DNA of 64,000 nt. It comes from Streptomyces hyaluromycini. Lineage in GTDB: Bacteria > Actinomycetota > Actinomycetes > Streptomycetales > Streptomycetaceae. The position numbers and the translations under genes were made by a program. Positions 54,086 through 62,460 of this stretch are shown here, piece by piece (positions within the stretch are counted from its first letter, which is position 1; the number at the start of each line of letters is the position of its first letter). The DNA lies in the NCBI RefSeq assembly GCF_002217755.1, contig NZ_BCFL01000017.1, positions 648,442 through 712,441 of the forward strand, in the 5' to 3' direction. Under the pieces are notes generated by a model. That model searched no databases. It saw nothing but the letters and a program-made list of their open reading frames with translations, and was not told where the DNA came from.

Positions 54086-55042
54086 ATGAACGAACCAAGC
54101 AAGAAGGCGAAACCCGCCGGCCGGCACGAGGCCATCGACGTCAGCGACTTCGTGTACGCGGCGACCGGAGCCCGGGTACGACGGCTGACCATGCCGGACG
54201 GGAGGCACTGGTTTCCGGCGGTGGACGTGTGCAAAGAACTGGGGTACAGCAACTCTCGGCAGGCGCTCGCCGACCATGTTCCGGAAGAGCACCGAGAGTG
54301 TCTGGAGACCGTCAGTGGAGCTTACGGTCTCAGCATTCCCGCTGGTCGAGGGTGGCGTCGAGACATGAATCTCATCGATCTGCAGGGCCTCATCATCCTC
54401 GTCAACGCCTGTACGAAGCCCGCCTGCGCCCCATTCAAACAGTGGGTCGCAGAGGTCATCGAGACAGTGCAGCGAGAGGGTTCTTACACTCTCGAAGAGG
54501 CCGAGGTGCAGCCGACCGAACCGGGCGCGCCCATCGCGTACGCCATGCCCGAGCAAGTGGCCGAGGCCATCATCCGACTTGAGGCACACAACCTCCAGCT
54601 GGACGAGCAGCTGGCGAACGGTCAGCGTGAATCAATCGAGTTGCAGCGGGAGATGCTGGCCGCGCAGAAGGCCACGATCGCCGTGCAGCAAGCCATGGTT
54701 CACGCGATGGAACGCATCGCGGACCGGCTCGACGCCATCGTCCTCGAACGTCGTACGCCCCACGACCGGCCCGCGGCACCCCCGACCACCGAGTCCGTAC
54801 TCGCCGACTGGCGACGGCGCTTGTCGGTGACCGAGGACGTGTGGACGGTGGCCGTCGTCATCGCCCCTGTTCTCGTCGAGCAAGGCGAGCTGCGTGAGTC
54901 GCTCGAAGCGATCGCCGCGCGTACCGGTCTGACGGTGCATCGCGTGAACGAGTGTCTCCGGCTGCTGCGCAAGCACGCCTGTATCCGCTCGCAGGGTGGG
55001 GCGGAGGACGGAGCGGCGGTCTACGTACTCAACCAGCCCTGA
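54086..55042 (+). CDS. Bro-N domain (phage antirepressor-like) protein
   Basis: The protein has 318 residues. The N-terminal Bro-N domain (about 13-135) has RHWFPAVDVCKELGYSNSRQ and NLIDLQGLIILVNACTKP. The middle is a charged helical segment (about 160-215), probably a coiled coil, and the C-terminal part resembles a winged helix (about 235-318). Such proteins are DNA-binding antirepressors in phages but also occur alone in actinomycete chromosomes. GGAGGTGG just before ATG 54086 fixes the start. No integrase or other phage gene is near. Inverted repeats occur within it (54305-54331 and 54474-54493) and just after it. Confidence 0.88.
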   Translation: MNEPSKKAKPAGRHEAIDVSDFVYAATGARVRRLTMPDGRHWFPAVDVCKELGYSNSRQALADHVPEEHRECLETVSGAYGLSIPAGRGWRRDMNLIDLQGLIILVNACTKPACAPFKQWVAEVIETVQREGSYTLEEAEVQPTEPGAPIAYAMPEQVAEAIIRLEAHNLQLDEQLANGQRESIELQREMLAAQKATIAVQQAMVHAMERIADRLDAIVLERRTPHDRPAAPPTTESVLADWRRRLSVTEDVWTVAVVIAPVLVEQGELRESLEAIAARTGLTVHRVNECLRLLRKHACIRSQGGAEDGAAVYVLNQP

Positions 55043-55102
55043 AGGGAGTGGGCGGTCGCAATCCGAGTTTGCGGCCGCCCGCTCTCAGGCTATCCCCTCA
55101 GG

Positions 55103-55160
55103 CCGAGAGTGTCCGTGAGACCGTAACCAGAAGTTACACTCTCAGCATTCACGCAGGTCA
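55103..55160 (+). pseudogene. Fragment resembling part of the Bro-N gene
   Basis: The stretch from 55103 matches 54292-54352 inside the Bro-N gene over about 60 bases. With one base shifted it codes RETVTRSYTLSIHAG, against ETVSGAYGLSIPAGR in the gene. It also holds an inverted repeat, GAGAGTGT (55105-55112) with ACACTCTC (55136-55143). It is either a relic of a second bro gene or a copied structural element. Confidence 0.55.
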
Positions 55161-55205
55161 GAGAAGGGCGAGAGAGTGACTGGAAGTCACGCTCTCGCCC
55201 TTCTC
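55161..55205. terminator. Long hairpin between Bro-N and bkdC
   Basis: GAGAAGGGCGAGAG (55161-55174) pairs with CTCTCGCCCTTCTC (55192-55205), extended by GTGACT with AGTCAC around a 3-base loop. It lies between convergent genes. Confidence 0.8.
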
Positions 55206-55222
55206 TCGATTCTCCCGGGGTC

Positions 55223-56707
55223 TCACCCCCAGGTAATCAGCCGCTTCGGCTGTTCCAGGACCGCCGCGATGTCCGCGAGGACCTTCGAACCCAGCTCGCC
55301 GTCGACCAGGCGGTGGTCGAAGGAGAGCGCCAGCGTGGTGACCTGGCGCGGCTTCACCTTGCCCTTGTGGACCCACGGCTGGAGCTTGATCGCGCCGACC
55401 GCGAGGATCGCCGCCTCGCCCGGGTTGAGGATCGGCGTGCCCGTGTCGATGCCGAAGACGCCGACGTTGGTGATGGTCACCGTGCCGCCCTGCATCGCGG
55501 CGGGTGACGTCTTGCCGTCCCTGGCCGTGGTGACCAGCTCGCCGAGCGCCTCCGCCAGTTGCGGAAGCGTCTTCGCGTGGGCGTCCTTGATGTTCGGCAC
55601 GATCAGGCCACGCGGGGTGGCCGCGGCGATGCCCAGGTTGACGTAGTGCTTGAGCACGATCTCCTGGTTCGCCTCGTCCCAGGACGCGTTGATGTCCGGG
55701 TTGCGCCGGATCGCGACCAGCAGGGCCTTGGCGATGAGGAGGAGCGGGTTGACCCGGAGGCCCTGCAGGTCCTTGTCCTGCTTCAGCTCCTCCACCAGCT
55801 TCATCGTGCGCGTCACGTCCACCGTCACGAACTCCGTGACATGCGGCGCCGTGAACGCCGAACCCACCATCGCCGCCGCCGTCGCCTTGCGGACTCCCTT
55901 GACGGGGACGCGGGTCTCGCGGGCGGTGTCGTAGGAGGCGGTGGCAGGGGCCGTGGGGGTCACGGCGGTCGCGGGGGCGGTCGCCGGCTGCGGCGCCGTC
56001 GTCGGTGCGGCCGCCGCCGGAACGGCCGACACCGCCGTCACCGCCGCGTGCACGTCCTCGCGCGTGATGACGCCGTCCGGGCCGGACGGGGTCACCGTGG
56101 CCAGGTCGACGCCCAGGTCCTTCGCCAGCTTGCGCACCGGCGGCTTCGCCAGCGGGCGGGGGCGATCCTCCGCGGCCGGGGCCGGGGCCGGAGCGGAAAC
56201 GCCAGCGGGGGCGGGGGCGGAAACCGGAGCAGGACCGTGGCCGTTCAGCTCCTGCTGGACGGCGGACCGGACCGCCGTCTCGGCGGGCGTGGCCTCCGGG
56301 CCCTTGCGCGGGCGGCGCTTGGTGGAGGAGGCCGCCACGCCGTAGCCGACGAGGACCGGCTGGCGGCCCTGCGGCTTCTCCTCCGGCTCCGGAGCCGGCG
56401 CGGACCCCTCCGCGGGAGCCGCGGGAGCCGCGGGCGCGGCCGCCCCGCCCGCCACGTCCACCGCGATGATCGCCGTGCCCACGTCCACCGTGGTGCCCTC
56501 GGCGAAGCGCAGCTCGCGGACCACCCCGTCGTAGGGGATGGGGAGTTCGACGGCCGCCTTCGCCGTCTCGACCTCGCACACCACCTGGCCGTCGGTCACC
56601 GTGTCGCCGGGCTGGACGTACCACTTGAGGATCTCGGCCTCGGTGAGCCCCTCGCCCACGTCCGGCATCCTGAACTCGCGTACGGACGCTTCCGTCATCG
56701 TCGTCAC
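55223..56707 (-). CDS. bkdC: Branched-chain alpha-ketoacid dehydrogenase E2 subunit
   Basis: The protein has about 494 residues. A lipoyl domain (1-80) holds the lipoyl-lysine in EVETAKAAVELP (Lys50). An Ala/Pro linker follows, then a peripheral subunit-binding domain (PVRKLAKDLGVDLATVTPSG, about 160-200). The acyltransferase core ends with the catalytic SFDHRLVDGELG. It passes the acyl group from E1 to CoA. GTG at 56707 sits after GGAGAGGG; ATG at 56698 is possible. It starts 10 bases after the bkdB stop. Confidence 0.93.
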   Translation of the reverse strand: MTTMTEASVREFRMPDVGEGLTEAEILKWYVQPGDTVTDGQVVCEVETAKAAVELPIPYDGVVRELRFAEGTTVDVGTAIIAVDVAGGAAAPAAPAAPAEGSAPAPEPEEKPQGRQPVLVGYGVAASSTKRRPRKGPEATPAETAVRSAVQQELNGHGPAPVSAPAPAGVSAPAPAPAAEDRPRPLAKPPVRKLAKDLGVDLATVTPSGPDGVITREDVHAAVTAVSAVPAAAAPTTAPQPATAPATAVTPTAPATASYDTARETRVPVKGVRKATAAAMVGSAFTAPHVTEFVTVDVTRTMKLVEELKQDKDLQGLRVNPLLLIAKALLVAIRRNPDINASWDEANQEIVLKHYVNLGIAAATPRGLIVPNIKDAHAKTLPQLAEALGELVTTARDGKTSPAAMQGGTVTITNVGVFGIDTGTPILNPGEAAILAVGAIKLQPWVHKGKVKPRQVTTLALSFDHRLVDGELGSKVLADIAAVLEQPKRLITWG

Positions 56708-56717
56708 GACCCTCTCC

Positions 56718-57698
56718 TCAGTACGCCAGGGCACGGTCGACGGCGTCGAGCACCCGGTCAAGGCCCGGAAGGTACTCCTCCTCCAGGCGGGCCGGCGGGT
56801 AGGGGGCGTGGTAGCCGCCGACCCTGAGGACCGGGGCCTCCAGGTGGTAGAAGCAGCGCTCGGTGATGCGGGCGGCGATCTCCGCGCCCGAACCGAAGAA
56901 CACCGGCGCCTCGTGGACCACGACCAGCCGGCGGGTCTTCTCCACCGAGGCCTGGATCGAGTCGAAGTCCATCGGGGAGACGGACCGCAGGTCCAGGACC
57001 TCCAGCGACTTGCCCTCCTCGGCGGCCGCGTCGGCGACCTCCTGGCAGAGCTTCACCATCGGGCCGTAGGCGACGAGGGTCAGGTCGGTGCCCTCGCGGA
57101 CCACACGGGCCTTGTGGAGCGGGCCGGGGATGGCCTCGGTGTTGACCTCGCCCTTGTCCCAGTAGCGGCGCTTGGGCTCGAAGAAGATCACCGGGTCGTC
57201 GCTCTGGATGGCCTGCTGCATCATCCAGTACGCGTCGGAGGAGTTGGAGGGGGAGACGATCTTCAGGCCCGCCACGTGCGCGAACAGCGCCTCCGGGGAC
57301 TCGGAGTGGTGCTCGACCGCGCCGATGCCGCCGCCGTAGGGGATGCGGACGACGACCGGCATCTTGACCTTGCCCAGCGAACGGGCGTGCATCTTGGCGA
57401 GCTGGGTGACGATCTGGTCGTACGCCGGGAAGACGAAGCCGTCGAACTGGATCTCCACCACCGGGCGGTAGCCGCGCAGCGCGAGGCCGATCGCCGTGCC
57501 GACGATGCCGGACTCGGCGAGGGGGGTGTCGATGACGCGGCTCTCGCCGAAGTCCTTCTGCAGGCCGTCGGTGACCCGGAAGACGCCGCCGAGCTTGCCG
57601 ACGTCCTCGCCCATGACGAGGACCTTGGGGTCCGAATCCAGCGCGCGGCGCAGCGACTCGTTGATCGCCTTGGCCAGAGCCATCTTTTCCGCTGCCAT
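56718..57698 (-). CDS. bkdB: Branched-chain alpha-ketoacid dehydrogenase E1 beta subunit
   Basis: The protein has 326 residues. It is a transketolase-type pyrimidine-binding domain plus C-terminal domain, with VMGEDVGKLGGVFRVTDGL, IDTPLAESGIVGTAIGLAL and VRIPYGGGIGAVEHHSES as conserved blocks. With E1 alpha it decarboxylates branched-chain 2-oxo acids using thiamin diphosphate. The ATG is two bases after the E1 alpha stop, so translation is coupled. Confidence 0.95.
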   Translation of the reverse strand: MAAEKMALAKAINESLRRALDSDPKVLVMGEDVGKLGGVFRVTDGLQKDFGESRVIDTPLAESGIVGTAIGLALRGYRPVVEIQFDGFVFPAYDQIVTQLAKMHARSLGKVKMPVVVRIPYGGGIGAVEHHSESPEALFAHVAGLKIVSPSNSSDAYWMMQQAIQSDDPVIFFEPKRRYWDKGEVNTEAIPGPLHKARVVREGTDLTLVAYGPMVKLCQEVADAAAEEGKSLEVLDLRSVSPMDFDSIQASVEKTRRLVVVHEAPVFFGSGAEIAARITERCFYHLEAPVLRVGGYHAPYPPARLEEEYLPGLDRVLDAVDRALAY

Positions 57699-57700
57699 GG

Positions 57701-58948
57701 TCAGACCCCCTCTACGTCTGCGAACGACGCCTGGTAGGCGGCGAACTGGGCTCGCTCCTCGTCGACGAGCGCGTGCCCGTCCGCGTACACGTTCTCGAAG
57801 ACGGCGAAGTTGTCCGGGTCCGGCATGGCCCGTACCGCTTCGCGCACTCGCCTGCCCAACGCCTCGGACTCGGCTTCGAGTTCCGCGAAAAATCCCTCGT
57901 CCGCGTGGTTTGAGGCCTCCAGGTACCGGCGAAGGCGCAGGATCGGGTCCTTCGCCTCCCAGGCCTCGCGCTCCTCGTCGGCCCGGTACTTGGTCGGGTC
58001 GTCGGAGGTGGTGTGGGCGCCCATCCGGTAGGTGTACGCCTCGACGAGCGTCGGGCCCTCGCCGCTGCGGGCACGCTCCAGCGCCCACTTGGTGACCGCG
58101 AGGCAGGCCAGCACGTCGTTGCCGTCGACCCGGACGCCGGGGAAGCCGAAGCCCTGGGCGCGCTGGTAGAGCGGGACGCGGGTCTGCTTCTCGGTCGGCT
58201 CGGAGATCGCCCACTGGTTGTTCTGGCAGAAGAACACGACCGGGGCGTTGTAGACCGCGGAGAAGGTGAACGATTCGGCGACGTCGCCCTGGCTGGAGGC
58301 GCCGTCGCCGAAGTAGGCGATCACCGCGCTGTCCGCGCCGTCCTTGGCGATGCCCATCGCGTAGCCGGTGGCGTGCAGCGTCTGGGAGCCGATGACGATC
58401 GTGTAGAGGTGGAAGTTGTTGCTGTTGGGGTCCCAGCCGCCGTGGTTGACGCCGCGGAACATGCCCAGCAGGTTGGTCGGGTCGACCCCGCGGCACCAGG
58501 CGACGCCGTGCTCGCGGTAGGTCGGGAAGACGTAGTCGTCCTCGCGGGTGGCGCGCCCGGAGCCGATCTGGGCGGCCTCCTGGCCGAGCAGGGACGCCCA
58601 CAGGCCCAGTTCGCCCTGCCGCTGCAGGGCGGTGGCCTCGGCGTCGAAGCGGCGGGTGAGCACCATGTCGCGGTACAGGCCGCGCAGCTCCTCGGGGGTG
58701 ATCCCGGCGACGTAGGAGTCGTACTCGGCGTTCTTGACCCGCTTGCCCTCGGGGGTCAGCAGCTGGACGAGTTCGGGATCGGTGCTCTTCTTCGTGGTGC
58801 TGCGTGTGGTGGTGCGAGAGGCGGTGCTGGTGGTGGTGCGACTGGTGGTGCGAGTGGTGCGCTTGGTGCCGGTCTTGCTGCCGGTGGTACCGGCTTTGCC
58901 TGCGGCGCTGCGTCGCGGTTCGCTCGCGGCACTGCTGTCCACGGTCAC
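57701..58948 (-). CDS. bkdA: Branched-chain alpha-ketoacid dehydrogenase E1 alpha subunit
   Basis: The protein has 415 residues. The thiamin diphosphate motif is AYFGDGASSQGDVAESFTFS followed by CQNNQWAISEP, and TYRMGAHTTSDDPTKYR covers the phosphorylation-loop region. The N-terminal 55 residues are unusual: a Thr/Arg/Lys/Ser-rich tract (KTGTKRTTRTTSRTTTSTAS and on) that enzymes of this family do not need. GGAGGAG lies a few bases before the GTG at 58948. It heads the operon bkdA-bkdB-bkdC. Confidence 0.94.
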   Translation of the reverse strand: MTVDSSAASEPRRSAAGKAGTTGSKTGTKRTTRTTSRTTTSTASRTTTRSTTKKSTDPELVQLLTPEGKRVKNAEYDSYVAGITPEELRGLYRDMVLTRRFDAEATALQRQGELGLWASLLGQEAAQIGSGRATREDDYVFPTYREHGVAWCRGVDPTNLLGMFRGVNHGGWDPNSNNFHLYTIVIGSQTLHATGYAMGIAKDGADSAVIAYFGDGASSQGDVAESFTFSAVYNAPVVFFCQNNQWAISEPTEKQTRVPLYQRAQGFGFPGVRVDGNDVLACLAVTKWALERARSGEGPTLVEAYTYRMGAHTTSDDPTKYRADEEREAWEAKDPILRLRRYLEASNHADEGFFAELEAESEALGRRVREAVRAMPDPDNFAVFENVYADGHALVDEERAQFAAYQASFADVEGV

Positions 58949-59139
58949 GTGTGCTCCTCCGTCGGTCCGGCCCCCGGGGTTGCCGGGTGAACCAGTGCGG
59001 CTCACCTGCTTCCGACACCCGTGGCACGGGGTGTGTGCCACTCGGCCGGGAACAGGCGTGACAGGTGCCCCGGCGAGCGCCCTGCAACATGCACGTTACC
59101 CAGTGCCCCACATTTCTGTGAAACCCCTCCTGACCTGCG

Positions 59140-59173
59140 TTTTTGCTTGGAAATCCAAGTACTTTTTGCTTGG
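59140..59173 (-). promoter_or_regulatory. AT-rich operator-like region upstream of bkdABC
   Basis: TTTTTGCTTGG occurs at 59140-59150 and again at 59163-59173, 23 bases apart. Between and overlapping them lies the perfect palindrome CTTGGAAATCCAAG (59146-59159). It is by far the most AT-rich spot in this 500-base gap and lies about 200 bases before bkdA. An Lrp/AsnC-type regulator (BkdR) is known to control bkd genes in Streptomyces and could bind here. The rest of the gap (58949-59456) holds no gene. Confidence 0.6.
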
Positions 59174-59456
59174 GTTTCCTAGTAAATCGACGCGGGCCGG
59201 AAGGTCGCTGGTCAGAGCCTTGCAGGAGGCCGGAGCAACGGCACGTTATCCCGCCGCCCAGGCCCACGGGAAGACATCGAGTTGTCCGGTCTGCTCGCCG
59301 GGTACCGAGCGCGGCGCCGTGACCCTACGCCTCGCGGCATGCCCCCGGGGCGCATCTTTCGCACTTGCATTCGCCACGTGACCGAAAGCGACCATTGGCG
59401 ACTTCCTGTGACAACGACCAGCTCACAGGGCTGGCGCTTGCCCTAGCATCTGGCGC

Positions 59457-60500
59457 GTGCCGCGCTCATGTGTACCACCCCTCGTGCCCCACGCGCCCCC
59501 ACTGGGCCCCCTGCTCCGGCTGTACGCCGCCGGTTCCGCGCTCGCCTGCGAGCCGGTCGAACAGGGCCTGCTCAACCGCGGCTACCGCCTCTGCACCACC
59601 CGCGGCCGCTACTTCCTGAAGCACCACTTCGACCCGGACACCGCCGACCCGGCCGCCATCGAGCGACGTCATCTGGCCACCCTGCGGCTCGCCGCCCTCG
59701 GCGTCCCGGTCGCCCCGCCCCTGGCCCACCGCGACGGCCGTACGGTCGCCGTCGTGGGCGGCCACGCCTACGCGCTGCACCCCTGGATCGACGGCCGGCA
59801 CCGGCACGGCGGACAGCTCACACGCGGGGAGTGCGCGCGGCTCGGCGCGCTCCTCGGCGCCGTGCACGCCTGCCTGGAGCATGTGATGCCGCCCAAGGGA
59901 CGCACCCGCCCGGCCACCGGCCCCCATCCCGTCGAGAGCGCCGACCCCGCCGACACCTTCGCGCTCATCGACGACCTGCTCGCCCACGTCAGCCGGCACC
60001 GCCCCGCCGACGCCTTCGACGAACTCGCCCGCCACCGGCTGCTCGAACGCCGTGCGCTCCTGGAGCAGCACGCCGGCCGGCGTCCCCCGCGCGGCGCCTC
60101 GGTGGGCTGGGTGCACGGCGACTTCCACCCGTTCAACCTGCTCTACAAGGACGACGCGCCCGCCGCGATCGTCGACTGGGACCGGCTCGGGGTGCAGCCC
60201 CGCGCGGAGGAGGCCGTACGCGCCGCCGTGATCTTCTTCGTCCGCCCGGCGGGAGCGCTCGACCTGCGGAAGGTGCGGGCGTACGCGCGCGCGTACCGGC
60301 GCGCGGCCGGGGCCACGCCCTCGGAGCTCGCGGCGGCCGTGCACCGCGTGTGGTGGGAGCGGCTCAACGACTTCTGGATGCTGCGCTGGCACTACGAGCG
60401 CGGCGACACCCGCGCGGACCCCCAGTTCCCGGCCGCCTCGGCGCTCGCCGTGTGGTGGACCCGGGAGTACGACGCGGTGTGCGACGCCTTCGTCCAATAG
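59457..60500 (+). CDS. Aminoglycoside-phosphotransferase-fold (APH) protein
   Basis: The protein has 347 residues. It has the APH/choline kinase-like fold, with the catalytic loop VGWVHGDFHPFNLLY (the HGDxxxxN motif) and the metal-binding IVDWDRLG. The N-terminal lobe has RYFLKHHFDP with the ATP lysine. It phosphorylates some small alcohol or sugar; antibiotic resistance is not implied. GTG 59457 directly follows TAGCAT about 10 bases upstream, fitting a leaderless message. It converges with the kinase gene at 60553. Confidence 0.87.
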   Translation: MPRSCVPPLVPHAPPLGPLLRLYAAGSALACEPVEQGLLNRGYRLCTTRGRYFLKHHFDPDTADPAAIERRHLATLRLAALGVPVAPPLAHRDGRTVAVVGGHAYALHPWIDGRHRHGGQLTRGECARLGALLGAVHACLEHVMPPKGRTRPATGPHPVESADPADTFALIDDLLAHVSRHRPADAFDELARHRLLERRALLEQHAGRRPPRGASVGWVHGDFHPFNLLYKDDAPAAIVDWDRLGVQPRAEEAVRAAVIFFVRPAGALDLRKVRAYARAYRRAAGATPSELAAAVHRVWWERLNDFWMLRWHYERGDTRADPQFPAASALAVWWTREYDAVCDAFVQ

Positions 60501-60552
60501 CCAATAGCCGGTAGCCGGTAGCGGCAGGTCAGCCGAAGGGCGTCGCTGTCCT

Positions 60553-62142
60553 TCAACCGCCGCCCAAGCCGGTGCCCTCGATGGTGTTGCCGCCGTCGCC
60601 GCTGCCGCCGCCGTCCGTTCCCGTCGTGTCGGAGGGCTGCCCCTCCGGCGAGCTCGCGGTGTCGGTCGGCTGCGAGGCGCTCGCCGTGTCGCTCGGCTCG
60701 TCGCTCGGCTCGCTGCTCTGCGTCTCGGACTGGGTGTACGACGGGGTCGACGACGGCGTGTACCCGTTGTTGTTGCCGGTGTCCGAGCCGCTCGTGGCGG
60801 TCTCGGTGTCCGTGGCCGTGTCGCTGGCCTCGTCGGACGGGCTCGCGCTGGCGGTCGCGTCCTTGGTGGTCTGCGAGGTGGTCGGCGACTGCGACGTACC
60901 GGTGCTGCCGTCGCCGCCGCCACCGCCGCCGTTCAGCCCCAGCGCGACGCCCGCCGCGACGGCGATCACCGCGAGGACGGCCAGGATCCACAGCTTGCCG
61001 CGGCCGCTGCCCCGGTTGCCGTGCCCCTCGAAACCGCCGTCGTCGCCGCCTCCGTAGCCGCCCGGCAGGATCGGCTGCGGGATCTGGGTGGTCCCGGCGG
61101 CGGCCGCCGGGTGCGGCATGACGGTCGTACCGGCGAAACCGGCCGCCGGGGTGTACCGGCCGTCGTGCACGGTGACCGGGCCGGTGTTCCAGGTGCCGGT
61201 GTGGCTGCCCTGGTCGTACAGCATCTGCACGCCGTACTGGACCAGGCCGCGCATCTCCTCGGCGGTCTGGAAGCGGTCGTCGGGCTCCTTGGCGAGCGAG
61301 CGCATGACCAGGCCGTCCAGCTCCGGCGGGGCGGCGCCCTCGGAGGTCTGGGACGGCGGCACCGGGATGTCCTGGACGTGCTGGTAGACCACGGCCAGCG
61401 GGGTCTCGCCGATGAACGGGGGCCGCAGGGCGAGGAGTTCGTAGAGCAGGCAGCCGGTGGCGTACAGGTCGGAGCGGTGGTCGACGGCCTTGCCGAGCGC
61501 CTGCTCCGGGGAGAGGTACTGGGGCGTGCCCATGACCATGCCGGTCTGCGTCATCGTCGTGGACGCGCCGTGCAGGGCGCGGGCGATGCCGAAGTCCATC
61601 ACCTTGACGGCGCCGTTGTGGGTGATGATCACGTTGGCCGGCTTGATGTCACGGTGCACGATGCCGTGCTGGTGCGAGTAGGCAAGCGCCTCCAGCACCC
61701 CGGAGACGATGATCAGGGCCTGCTCGGGGCCCGGCGCCTGGGCGTCGATCAGCAGCTCACGGATGGTGCGGCCCTCGACCAGTTCCATCACGATGTACGG
61801 CACGGACTGGCCGCCGACCACGTCCTCGCCGGAGTCGTACACCGCCACGATCGCATGGTGGTTGAGCCCGGCGACCGACTGGGCCTCGCGCGTGAAGCGG
61901 GCCTTGGAGACCGGGTCCTCGGCGAGGTCGGCGCGGAGCAGCTTCACGGCCACGGTGCGGCCGAGCCGTACGTCCTCGGCCGCGAACACCTCGGCCATGC
62001 CACCCCGGCCGAGGCGGTGGGTGAGCCGGTAGCGGCCGTCGCCGACCAGACCTCCGTTACCCCACAGCTCAGGCGAGTCCGACATACCGCCGCCAGTCGC
62101 CTCGGGGTCGGACGGGCCCTGGGCGCTGTGCGTCTGTGCCAT
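60553..62142 (-). CDS. Membrane serine/threonine protein kinase
   Basis: The protein has 529 residues. The kinase domain (about 38-300) has the Gly loop GRGGMAEV (45 on), the ATP lysine in VAVKLL (Lys67), IVHRDIKPANV (HRD 163-165), DFG (183-185) and GTPQYLSPEQ. A linker of about 85 residues is followed by a transmembrane helix (KLWILAVLAVIAVAAGVALG). The extracellular tail of about 120 residues is low-complexity Ser/Thr/Asp/Gly and has no PASTA repeat. GAGGA precedes ATG 62142. It diverges from a second kinase. Confidence 0.92.
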   Translation of the reverse strand: MAQTHSAQGPSDPEATGGGMSDSPELWGNGGLVGDGRYRLTHRLGRGGMAEVFAAEDVRLGRTVAVKLLRADLAEDPVSKARFTREAQSVAGLNHHAIVAVYDSGEDVVGGQSVPYIVMELVEGRTIRELLIDAQAPGPEQALIIVSGVLEALAYSHQHGIVHRDIKPANVIITHNGAVKVMDFGIARALHGASTTMTQTGMVMGTPQYLSPEQALGKAVDHRSDLYATGCLLYELLALRPPFIGETPLAVVYQHVQDIPVPPSQTSEGAAPPELDGLVMRSLAKEPDDRFQTAEEMRGLVQYGVQMLYDQGSHTGTWNTGPVTVHDGRYTPAAGFAGTTVMPHPAAAAGTTQIPQPILPGGYGGGDDGGFEGHGNRGSGRGKLWILAVLAVIAVAAGVALGLNGGGGGGDGSTGTSQSPTTSQTTKDATASASPSDEASDTATDTETATSGSDTGNNNGYTPSSTPSYTQSETQSSEPSDEPSDTASASQPTDTASSPEGQPSDTTGTDGGGSGDGGNTIEGTGLGGG

Positions 62143-62460
62143 CGGTCCTCGCCGTCGTTTCTGCCCGCGGTGCGCGCGGTGTTGTCACGGTCTCCGTCGG
62201 CCACGCTACAGCCTCCGCGCAACCCGTCGGTCCGGGATCCGGCCCGTGGACGGACCGGCCATCAAACCCGTACCACGCACTCTCGTGCAAATTCTGTGTA
62301 CCGGACGTACGGCCGCTGTAACGCTTCCGCGGCTCTTCCTTCGCGTACGGTCACGGAACGGGCACCGTGCTTGACGTGTCGGTGCCCTCCGGCAGACTTG
62401 GCCGGGAATGAGACATTCGATCAACAAGGGTGCCCGAGTGCCGGGCGGGGGACGGGGAAA
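62143..62460. promoter_or_regulatory. Divergent promoter region of the two kinase genes
   Basis: These 318 bases hold no gene. TTGACG around 62375 is a possible -35 element for the plus-strand kinase, but I see no convincing -10 at the right distance, and no clear operator was found. Confidence 0.35.

Noticed and set aside
54086..55042. Remnant prophage around the Bro-N gene
   Set aside because: No integrase, repressor, terminase or structural gene lies beside it; flanks are ordinary chromosomal genes.
58734..59381. Plus-strand open frame opposite the bkdA N-terminus and leader
   Set aside because: It is antisense to the Thr/Arg-rich tract, then runs into the AT-rich operator; there is no start signal or protein-like composition.
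59457..60500. Antibiotic resistance (aminoglycoside kinase) gene
   Set aside because: The fold is shared by many housekeeping kinases; nothing in the sequence or neighbours points to aminoglycosides.
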